From NCBI RefSeq assembly GCF_036320965.1, contig NC_092279.1:17655241-17719240 (forward strand): a stretch of DNA of 64,000 bases, in the 5' to 3' direction. Position 1 is the first letter of the stretch. Each line of letters begins with the position of its first letter. Position numbers and translations under genes: made by a program. Origin of the DNA: Panulirus ornatus (Eukaryota; Arthropoda; Malacostraca; Decapoda; Palinuridae). Below are positions 33,701-42,648 of the stretch, piece by piece. The notes under the pieces are model-generated. The model saw nothing but the letters and a program-made list of their open reading frames with translations, ran no database searches and was not told the DNA's origin.

Positions 33701-36700
33701 TTCATATTTTAATAAAAATCTGGGAATATGTCGTATTCTATATGGTGATTAAGGATATCGACTCAAAATACTGCATTTCATAAAATTAAGCGCTTTAATA
33801 CGTACTGAAAATTAAATATAATTATATTGATATACTAATTACTCGACTAATTACATGAATTTTAAGGTTTTGACCACAGATTCTTATTCAGCACACGTAA
33901 AAATATCTATGCTGAAAATTTTAGGAAAATCTATTTTATCAAAAAAATCAAGAAAAATTCAAGGATAATATTTTGCTCAGATTTTCAACTTCTTCAGATT
34001 TTGATACAAATCTGTGAATGTTTAATTCTTTGTGGTGATTAAGGATATCGTGTCAAAAAACTGCATTCTGTAATATGAAACGCTTAATTACATACTTAAT
34101 TATGATTATATCAATATGCTAATTAATCGACTTGGATAATATTTTGCTCAAATTTTCAACTTCTTCAGATTTTAATAAAAATCTGTGAATATGTTTAATT
34201 CTTTAAGGTGATTAACGATATCGTGTCAAAAAACTGCATTTCGTAAAATTAAACGCTTAATTACATACTTAATTATGATTACATTAATATGCTAATTACT
34301 CGACTAATTACACGAATTTTTAGATTTTGACCACAGATTCTTATTCAGCACACGTAAAAACATCTATGCTGAAAATTTCAGAAAAATCTATTTTTTCAAA
34401 AAAATCACGAAAAATCCAAGGCTATACCCTTGGATAATATTTTGCTCAGATTTTCAACTTCTTCATATTTTAATAAAGATTTGGGAATATGTCGTATTCT
34501 ATATGGTGATTAAGGATATCGTGTCAAAATACTGCATTTCGGAAAATTAAGCGCTTAATTATATACTTAAAATTTATTATGATTATATTAATATGCTAAT
34601 TACTCGACTAATTACATGAATTTTAAGGTTTTGACCACAGATTCTTATTCAGCACACGTAAAAATATCTATGCTGAAAATTTTAGGAAAATCTATTTTAT
34701 CAAAAAAATCAAGAAAAATTCAAGGATAATATTTTGCTCAGATTTTCAACTTCTTCAGATTTTGATACAAATCTGTGAATGTTTAATTCTTTATGGTGAT
34801 TAAGGATATCGTGTCAAAAAACTGCATTCTGTAAAATGAAACGCCTAATTACATACTTAATTATGATTATATTAATATGCTAATTAATCGACTTGGATAA
34901 TATTTTGCTCAGATTTTCAACTTCTTCAGATTTTAATGAAAATCTGGGAATATGTGGAATTCTTTATTGTGATTAAGAATATCGTGTCAAAAAACTGCAT
35001 TTCGTAAAATTAAACGCTTAATTACATACTTATTATGATTATATTAATGTGCTAATTACTCGGCTAATTACACGAATTTTTAGGTTTTTACCACAGATTA
35101 TTATTCAGAAGATGTAAACATATGTGTGCTAAAAGTTTCAGAAAAATCTATTTTTTCAAAAAAATCAAGAAAAATCCAAGGCTATAGCCTTGGATAATAT
35201 TTTGCTCAGATTTTCAACTTCTTCATATTTTAATAAAAATCTGGGAATATGTCGTATTCTATATGGTGATTAAGGATATCGACTCAAAATACTGCATTTC
35301 ATAAAATTAAGCGCTTTAATACGTACTGAAAATTAAATATAATTATATTGATGTACTAATTACTCGACTAATTACACGAATTTTAAGATTTTGACAACAG
35401 ATTCTTATTCAGCACACGTAAAAACATCTATGCTGAAAATTTTAGGAAAATCTATTTTATCAAAAAATCAAGAAAAATCCAAGGCTATACCCTTGGATAA
35501 TATTTTGCTCAGGTTTTCAGCTTCTTCAGATTTTAATGAAAATCTGGGAATATGTGGAACTCCTTTTTGTGATTAAGGATATCGTGTCAAAAAACTGCAT
35601 TCCGTAAAATTAAACGCTTAATTACATACTTAATTATGATTACATTAATATGCTAATTACTCGACTAATTACATGAATTTTAAGGTTTTGACCACAGATT
35701 CTTATTCAGCACACGTAAAAACATCTATGCTGACAATTTCAGAAAAATCTATTTTTTCAAAAAAATCAAGAAAAATCCAAGGCTTGGATAACATTTTGCT
35801 CAGATTTTCAACTTCATATTTTAATAAAAATTTGGGAATATGTCGTATTCTTTATGGTGATTAAGGATATCGAGTCAAAATACTGCATTTCATAAAATTA
35901 AGCGCTTAATTACGTACTGAACATTAATCATAATTATATTGATATTACTCGAGTAATTATACGAATTTTAAGGTTTTGACAGCAGATTCTTATTTAGCAC
36001 ACGTATTTAGCACATGTATGATGAAAATTTTAGGAAAATCTATATTAAAAAAATCAAGAAAAATCCTAGGCTATAGCCTTGGATATTTTGCTCAGATTTT
36101 CAACTTCTTTAGATTTTAATAAAAATCTGGGAATATGTCGTATTCTATATGATGATTAAGGATATCGACTCAAAATACTGCATTTCATAAAATTAAGCGC
36201 TTGATTACGTACTGAAAATTAATTATAATTATATTGATATACTAATTACACGAATTTTAAGGTTTTGACAACAGATTCTTATTCAGCACACGTAAAAACA
36301 TCTATGCTGAAAATTTTAGGAAGATTTTCAACTTCTTCAGAAACTTCCATCGTATTGAGCGCTCTAGTGGACGAATATATATAGTCCATATTAATATACA
36401 CCTTATAATCAGTTACACGACCTCCAATCCCATGTACGGCGCAACCTACTCCATCCCCACCCCCCCTCCACCGACCCCCCGCGCGGCCCTGCCCTTCCAC
36501 ATTCCCACCCAGTGGTGTCCCGACCTGTCGCCCTGCCTTAGTAACCAGGTATAGTCTATATAATCCACAGAAACGCCCTCTCCATCATTACAGCCTAAAA
36601 CAGTATTTCTAGATTTCTTGATGATCTTTTTCCACGAATGACAGTTACGTAAAAACAAGTACAGCCATATCGAAAATAATTAATTAAAGAATTTTCATTT

Positions 36701-38738
36701 CCAGTATATCCAAAGATCGCGTTTTAAATACCCAGTGTTCGGTTGTCAGTAATGTTCTGCCCTACTAATGGGCAACAATGCGTTACGTCACGTACTGGTG
36801 TGTACCCAAGTTCTAGTCTAGCCCAAACTCGTCGCTAGCATAAATTCGATCCTAGTGCTAATTAAATGACCGCATTTTTCACTAGTCCGATTCAAAAACA
36901 ATCATGACATTCAGTTCAACATCCATAAGTTTCAGATACTCGTCACTCATTCGCAGACTTTTGGGTATCACCAACGCCTCACACCTCTCTCCACATGACC
37001 TTCCTGTTGTGGGTTCAGGGCGAAGACATTCAGCATGTTGCCTTCGAACTTTTAACAGGAGTGGTCTGTCCCCTACACTCTCAGATGTATCCGAGACATG
37101 GTTGTTGCACCATATCTTGTCACAGTAATATCAGAAACTCATTTAAATCGGGGCCGTAAAGACTAGAATAACGTCTTGGGGGATATAGCCGAGTTGCCAG
37201 TTAAAACCTCCTTTTGGTAAGACGATACACACCTAAGTATAATAAATTGGCCTGACCTTTGACCTGACCCTTGAGATTAAGATCAGGTCAGGCCAGCATA
37301 CCCAATGGTCGTATCAACGTGTTCCTGTTAAAAGACGAGTTGAGAAATTATATGAATATGAAACCCTTTATTTGGAGGCATGTCGTTGATCACGAGAGGT
37401 AGGTATATCAACATCCGTCAGCTGTGTCAGACAAGCATTCTCACCCTGGCGGTCAAGCCTCCTACAGCTTTGCTTAATGTTTACGTAACCCAAACGGTGT
37501 TCCGTGTGCTTATTTCAGTCTAGTCCCACGGACCTATATAACCCTTGTGAATTTCACATTATGTTCCCTTCGATTACGTCATAAATTCAAGTACGGCTGA
37601 CGTTCTTATCACAGCTATGTTATGTTCCTCCCACATATTAAATTCCTTTTAACTCTCTAGCCTTTCTCCCCATGTGTATCGATCCATACCCTCAGTCATG
37701 AGAACGGGTGACAATGATGACTGGCTGTAAAATTTGCAGTTTAATGTACAGGTTACAAACGTGGTTCCATTGCAAAAATAAGTGGTACGAGTTGTAGAGA
37801 TTTTATGACGACTGGGTTGTGGCAAAGGTAAGAGAGGAGGGGTGAGGATATTAACAAAGTACGGAAAGGAAATAAACCTTGCTTGTAAATGTAAAGAACG
37901 TAGCCTAAGATGCTTTATGCACAGTGAAGAATAATGATGATTAAGACTGTAAACAAATAAGGTGAAGATAAAAAGAAGGATGTGAAGTGGGAAGATCAGT
38001 AGGCAGCCGAAAGTGATCCTGGAGGTCTGAAGTGCTCTAGGATAAGGTTACAGTGTGCGTGTACCTTAGATAACCTTCGTTACCGAACCAACTATGATGA
38101 TTCAGTGACACTAAAGTTTATAATATATCAGAATTATACTGAGTGATACGACTGGCGATAAATTTGGGACATTGAACATAGGCTTTAGATCTAAGTAAAC
38201 TGAGTTTATATTAATTTCTCTTTTCCATGAACTAAATGGACTAGACCTGTAATAACAGATAGATTATCATTTTTACTGAAAGGAGAAATAGCTAATTCAG
38301 TGAACTGAACTGTATTATCAAATTACTTGATACATTTGAATAGTAAACTATAAATTACTTTTTGAAATATAATAAATACATAAATGCCTCACCTGAAAGC
38401 GTTCAGCAAGGAAAAACATTCTGCTCCACCACACAGGGGAACACCCTCGCATGGGGTCGCTGGACGTGTGCCCGTTCATCCCAGTGCAGGGGGTGAGTGT
38501 GGAAGAGTGCGTGGCCGTGGCCAAGACTTTCGGCGCGCGCCTGGCCGAGGACCTGGGCGTGCCCGTCTTCCTCTACGGCGCCGCCTCCACTAGGGACTAC
38601 CGAAAGACCATGCCTCAGATCCGCGCTGGAGAGTACGAGGGTATGAGGGAGAAGGTAATTTGCTTTGGTCTTACCTGATTTTGTAATAATTTACAACAAT
38701 TTCACTAAGAAATGTTGGCATTAAATCATAACTATTAG

Positions 38739-38808
<70 letters not shown>

Positions 38809-41800
38809 AGTGTAAACGACGTTAACTCATCTGATTTGAACACCATCTCAGTTAATATATTATCTAAATGTAAACGTTTTCTAATGACGCCATCATCTTT
38901 AATCCTACACCATCATCAGTTTTTTTTTCCAACAATGTATCAAGAAAATGATAAACCATTATTCTCCCATGGCTCCTTAGCTTCAGAAGCCGGAATGGGA
39001 ACCGGACTTCGGGAGAAGGGAGTTTGTTCCTCGGTGGGGCGCTACGGTGACGGGCGTGCGCAAGTTCCTCATCGCCTACAACGTCAACATGCTGGCCACC
39101 AAGGAACAGGCTCACAGGTGACAATACCAGTCATATAACCAGCATATGTGTTGATAAGTTGATAAATAACTGACTTCAGGAGTAAATCATTAAATGCAAC
39201 ATTCTAAGACAAAGTACCCAGTCTATATAATTAATCCCTGACATGCTAAAGTACTGTTTACTGCTAGAATAATATAAGTAGAGGAACCAAATATATAATA
39301 TGTAAATTTCTGCCCCCACGACGAAGTTGGTTAAACCTATCGCCCATTCGACAAAACAATCAGCCGGTGATATTCAGATACCCGTTACCTGACTATTATG
39401 AAGGTTGTCATCAACACTTCTAACCTGTCCTTGATATTCTGGTACTGATTTACAGACATGCTTTTTGAGAGAAGTAAAACCACTTCTCGTACAAGAACCA
39501 TTCACTATAATTATTCAAGTAAATATCATAACGTAAGAATCACTCTCGAAATTAATTGTTATTTTGATTTTTAACTTATAAGCAACCAGTGATCTTACCA
39601 AGTATGTCAGTAACCATGGTGACGGTGGGTCCAACAGGATTGCACTGAACCTGCGCGAGCAAGGACGAAGCCCCGAGCAGCCCGGACGCCTCCGGTGTTG
39701 CCAAGCCATTGGCTGGTACCTAGAGGAGCAGAACATCGCCCAGATCAGCATCAACCTCACTGACTTCGATGTTACCCCCATACATAAGGCCTACGAGGAG
39801 GTTAGTAGGTTTCGATAGTTCCAAAATCATGGAGTTTAAGATATATTAAAAAAAAAAGTAAAATACATTATTCTATGTAAAGTTTTAATCTTTTTTACTC
39901 TTATTTGAAAGGGCTGAATGACAATCAAGTTGACTAGCACCGCAAATTTCACAAATCAAAGGCAGTCACCATAGTATAATTTTCTGAAGTATAATTGCAA
40001 GTTCCTTAACCCTGATAACCTTGGATCGTTGAAGGAATTAGAAAACATACACTGGAAACATCTTAAGTAACTATTTCTTATCTGTTCAAAAAAAAAAAAA
40101 GCTATCGTTACTTACGCCCACATAAAGCGCAATCCAGGCACCCAGTACACTCACCTAATCTCTATCTGCAGGCGAAGAAGGACGCAGAAGAGCTGAGCTT
40201 GGCGGTAACGGGTTCTGAGATTGTGGGTCTAGTGCCGCTGGCGGCCATCCTGCAGGCAGCAGACTACTATATCCAGAAGGAGAACCTCTTCATCCTGGAA
40301 GAAAGCCAGAAGGTTCATCTCGCTATCAACCGCCTTGGCCTCAACACCATCTCATCCTTCAATCCAAAGTGAGTGTATTGTTATATATTAACGTTCAGCA
40401 TAACATCCGTATTAGATGTCTATGGGGCCTTGTGTTTCCCTTCAGTCACTCTAGATACTATAATTTTTTTTTAAAGCCTAACATTCACAATAAAGTCCCC
40501 ACAGTACCAAAGCAAAATACACATGAAAAAGTAAACAAGTATCTTATGAAAAAAGTATATATACTTCATTCATATATTATAAAGTGGAAAATCAAAACAT
40601 TCCCAGTTACTGGTACTGCCCAACTTTATTGATATTGACTAAAATGGTACCCTTGCATTCTTTTTAATTACTTTTCTCTGTAAGGGAGAGAATTATTGAA
40701 TACTGCCTAGAGAAAGACAGCGAACAGAAGCTAGCACAAAGCAGAGTGGACCAGTTCATTAGGAACGTGGCCGCTCGTACCCCTGCGCCAGGCGGAGGAT
40801 CGGTCGCCGCTACTGTTGCCGCTATGGTAAGACTTTAAAGTTCGAAACATTCATTATCCTCTAAACCCAAAATTAATAAGTGCTGCATGATACACCTTTA
40901 TAAGGTGTTGGAGCAAGTCTTCTTATTTTTCCAAATAGGACAAGGAAACACTAACTGCACAAACAATAACATACACTAGATACTAAAATAAAGAATTACC
41001 TATAAGAAAATGTGTTGTTAACCAGGGTTGTAAAATTTTGAGCAGAAATTTATGGGTAAATTTGATTTAGGATAGACAAGGCTTGGGGCAGCGACACATC
41101 AGCTCGACCCTAAACTAGGAATCTCAAGACAAATTTTCAGTTCTATCAATTTTTGTAATGAATCTTTACATCAGCGGCGAGTTTTCAGGATGTACATACC
41201 CTTCAAAGTCACAAACAGCAGTTTCTCACAGAAATTACTCTTGTCATGGATTTAAGGCAAGCCACATACATGCATGTTACCCCACATGCGACAAGTTCTG
41301 ATTAGGCAGGTGGTGTCCGATACCCGCTGTGGTTTGAGTCATCGTAAGGATACTTTGATGTTCCCTAAACAGTTGATTCGTTGGAATAATTTCTGAACCA
41401 ATATCGCTTTGCTTTAAAACCACAAGAAAACAAACTGTCCGTAAGTCCAATGTCCTTATGGTATAAGCAAAGCAAACAAGTTCCACTTATCGAACTTCTT
41501 GGACCAACACTAATGTTATTAAATTCGCTTCTTAACCTGTGATCGCATGTTTCATTCAAAATTTATGACATTCTTTTAAAGTATTTTACCCTTGCAATGA
41601 TAGTTTACGATAATTTATTTGGCTGATGGTCTGGTAAGTATGAAATACATAGGAAAAATTGACAATTATGACCTTTCACAGGGAGCAGCTCTGGGAGCCA
41701 TGGTGGGACAAATGACCTACGGGAAGCGTCAGTGGGAACATCTGGACGCTGATATGAGGCGCCTCATTCCAACCCTCCACCACACTGCTATTTCCCTCAT

Positions 41801-42648
41801 ACCCGCTATTGATGCAGACACTGCTGCCTTCAATAAGTACATGGTAAGAATCACATATACGATGGTGTATTACGGGTGGGGTGCTGAAAATTAGATTTTC
41901 CTTAAATATCAAAGGGCCCTTATGCCTTAGCATTCAGAAGGTTCTATAACTTAACATACCAATTTTCTAAGATGGAAAAAGCGAGTTTAAGCTAGGTTAA
42001 CCTGTCGGCTACAAGAGTACACTTAAGTGTCATGCAAATCGAGAATTATAATCAAAGTTGCTAAGTTCTGTACACTATTTTCTTAGGCAGCCATGAAAAT
42101 GCCGCAAAAGACACAACAGGAGCGGATCATTCGTGAGACAGCGATGAAAACGGCTACGGACGAAATCATTCAGGTGCCGCTCACGCTGATAAGGAAGGTC
42201 AATGACGTTTGGGATGCGCTTGCTGAGATGGCAAAGATTGGCAACATCAACTGCAGATCCGACCTTCAGGTATAGTACCCTCAGATACTTATTATTTCAT
42301 ACCGAGGAAGTTTTTGTACTAGACGTTGTATTGCATTTGTTCACTTTATCTTTAAAGAGAAACTCTTTCCTGCCTCAAATTTGAATGAGATACTGCTTAA
42401 AGTAAAAATAATAATTTAAGAGGTATGACTTTCTGACCAACTACTTTTCTTTGCAGGTTGGGGCACGATGCCTGGAGGCCGGGGCATGGGGCGCTTACTA
42501 CAACGTCCTTATCAACCTGGAAAACATCGACGACGTGTCTTCCAAAGCCAAATTCCTGTCGGCGGCAGACGAGCTTTTACAACGGGCAAGGAAAGGGTGC
42601 ACCACTGTGCTGGAGGCCGTCGACAAGAGGGAGAAACAAACGTCATAA
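24231..42648 (+). CDS. FTCD: formimidoyltransferase-cyclodeaminase, complete ten-exon gene
   Basis: Exons: 24231-24284, 27288-27471, 38437-38654, 38981-39117, 39638-39800, 40172-40368, 40685-40826, 41682-41843, 42087-42269, 42457-42648. Coding sequence is 1632 nt, 543 residues; human FTCD has 541. The bifunctional enzyme moves the formimino group from formiminoglutamate to tetrahydrofolate, then deaminates 5-formimino-THF to 5,10-methenyl-THF, ending histidine breakdown. Residues 1 to about 325 are the transferase ([32 protein letters not shown] with catalytic-type His82, [15 protein letters not shown]). A linker precedes the cyclodeaminase, about 335-543 ([29 protein letters not shown]). The start is the ATG giving the conserved N-terminus. 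Intron 2 (10,965 bp) is greatly enlarged by a tandem array; the other introns are 0.2-3 kb. Confidence 0.96.
24721..24879. repeat. two short tandem micro-duplications
   Basis: CTCTCTTATTGAAGACAACT is repeated with a 29-bp period (24721 and 24750). CAGTGAAAGAAAAA with ATCCCTTACTCCC is repeated at 24813 and 24848. Confidence 0.85.
25948..26022. repeat. (CT)n microsatellite
   Basis: An uninterrupted CT run in FTCD intron 1. Confidence 0.97.
26432..26489. repeat. (CT)n microsatellite
   Basis: A second CT run in FTCD intron 1, preceded by a poly-T stretch. Confidence 0.97.
27288..27471 (+). CDS. FTCD: FTCD exon 2
   Basis: Residues 19-80. The acceptor is CCCCCGGCAG and the donor AAAG|GTAAGC. It contains [20 protein letters not shown] and ends KLIDMTKHK with Gly80 split. 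Markedly GC-rich compared with the AT-rich array that follows. Confidence 0.95.
27472..27703 (+). other. start of FTCD intron 2 with left flank of the array
   Basis: Single-copy sequence. A hairpin-forming inverted repeat lies at 27616-27646 (ATGAAAG and CTTTCAT arms). The left copy of a 41-bp duplication is at 27663-27703. Confidence 0.8.
27663..27703 (+). repeat. left copy of 41-bp direct duplication flanking the array
   Basis: Begins GAAACTTCCATCGTATTGAG and ends GTGGACGAATATAT. It matches 36340-36380 at 40 of 41 positions (G/A difference in CTCTGGTGG versus CTCTAGTGG). The copies bracket the whole tandem array. Confidence 0.95.
27704..36339 (+). repeat. AT-rich tandem array with higher-order structure in FTCD intron 2
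   Basis: After a short (ATT)n run, units of about 280-305 bp follow head to tail, all in one orientation. A typical unit runs CTAATTACTCGACTAATTAC, GGTTTTGACCACAGATTCTT, ATTCAGCACACGTAAAAACA, AATATTTTGCTCAGATTTTC and GGATATCGTGTCAAAA to CGCTTAATTACATACTTA. Some units are joined to a truncated unit of about 150 bp, giving spacings near 455. Diagnostic variants recur at 1804-1808 bp (for example 29147 to 30951, 29904 to 31712, 32744 to 34551), with one shortened repeat of 1032 bp. No coding capacity. Confidence 0.97.
29012..29029. repeat. perfect 18-bp palindrome within array unit
   Basis: CCAAGGCTATAGCCTTGG is self-complementary. Identical copies lie at 30816-30833, 33655-33672 and 35176-35193. 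Shortened forms CCAAGCCTTGG and CCAAGGCTTGG occur in other units. Confidence 0.95.
36340..36380 (+). repeat. right copy of 41-bp direct duplication flanking the array
   Basis: The partner of 27663-27703, directly after a truncated last array unit. Beyond it the sequence is single-copy and unlike the left flank. Confidence 0.95.
36381..38436 (+). other. rest of FTCD intron 2
   Basis: Single-copy sequence with a DR1-like nuclear-receptor motif cluster at 37253-37290 and a segment (37382-37490) resembling part of intron 1. No exon was recognised before the acceptor at 38435-38436. Confidence 0.65.
37253..37290. promoter_or_regulatory. candidate nuclear-receptor site cluster (DR1 plus half-sites)
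   Basis: TGACCTTTGACCT at 37253-37265 is the exact reverse of AGGTCAAAGGTCA, a perfect direct repeat with one-base spacing. An overlapping TGACCC lies at 37265-37270, and AGGTCA on the plus strand at 37285-37290. The outer parts form an 11-bp inverted repeat (TGGCCTGACCT and AGGTCAGGCCA). DR1 is the known binding form of HNF4 and RXR dimers. Function is inferred from motif only. Confidence 0.4.
38437..38654 (+). CDS. FTCD: FTCD exon 3
   Basis: Residues 80-152. It opens with [20 protein letters not shown], carrying the His82 position that is catalytic in the transferase family. It ends [10 protein letters not shown], donor AAG|GTAATT. The acceptor is CACCACACAG. Notably GC-rich. Confidence 0.95.
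38741..38804. repeat. (TA)n microsatellite
   Basis: A TA run in FTCD intron 3, not next to a recognised LINE. Confidence 0.97.
38981..39117 (+). CDS. FTCD: FTCD exon 4
   Basis: Residues 153-198. [20 protein letters not shown] and [19 protein letters not shown], with Arg split at the donor CACAG|GTGACA. The acceptor is GGCTCCTTAG. Confidence 0.94.
39118..39637 (+). other. FTCD intron 4
   Basis: About 520 bp of AT-rich sequence without recognised content. Confidence 0.7.
39638..39800 (+). CDS. FTCD: FTCD exon 5
   Basis: Residues 198-252. [38 protein letters not shown] and HKAYEE. The acceptor is GTCCAACAG and the donor GAG|GTTAGT. It completes most of the C-terminal half of the transferase. 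Confidence 0.95.
39801..40171 (+). other. FTCD intron 5
   Basis: About 370 bp, AT-rich with two A-runs. Nothing recognised. Confidence 0.7.
40172..40368 (+). CDS. FTCD: FTCD exon 6
   Basis: Residues 253-318. [20 protein letters not shown], then [20 protein letters not shown], with Lys split at the donor CCAAA|GTGAGT. It covers the end of the transferase and the linker. Confidence 0.94.
40369..40684 (+). other. FTCD intron 6
   Basis: About 316 bp of AT-rich sequence, nothing recognised. Confidence 0.7.
40685..40826 (+). CDS. FTCD: FTCD exon 7
   Basis: Residues 318-365. [10 protein letters not shown], then the start of the cyclodeaminase with [14 protein letters not shown]. The acceptor is CTCTGTAAG and the donor ATG|GTAAGA. 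Confidence 0.94.
40827..41681 (+). other. FTCD intron 7
   Basis: About 855 bp without recognised repeats or coding similarity. Confidence 0.7.
41682..41843 (+). CDS. FTCD: FTCD exon 8
   Basis: Residues 366-419. [20 protein letters not shown] and [11 protein letters not shown], matching the helical cyclodeaminase core. The acceptor is CTTTCACAG and the donor ATG|GTAAGA. Confidence 0.94.
42087..42269 (+). CDS. FTCD: FTCD exon 9
   Basis: Residues 420-480. [33 protein letters not shown] and [10 protein letters not shown]. The acceptor is TTTTCTTAG and the donor CAG|GTATAG. Confidence 0.94.
42457..42648 (+). CDS. FTCD: FTCD exon 10 and stop
   Basis: Residues 481-543. [20 protein letters not shown], then a charged helix ending DKREKQTS and TAA at 42646-42648. 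The acceptor is TTTCTTTGCAG. Confidence 0.95.
   Translation, partial: VGARCLEAGAWGAYYNVLINLENIDDVSSKAKFLSAADELLQRARKGCTTVLEAVDKREKQTS

Noticed and set aside
27704..36339. CRISPR array or viral homologous-region repeats
   Set aside because: The units are contiguous, with no unique spacers and no cas genes. The setting is a eukaryotic intron, and no viral genes are nearby.
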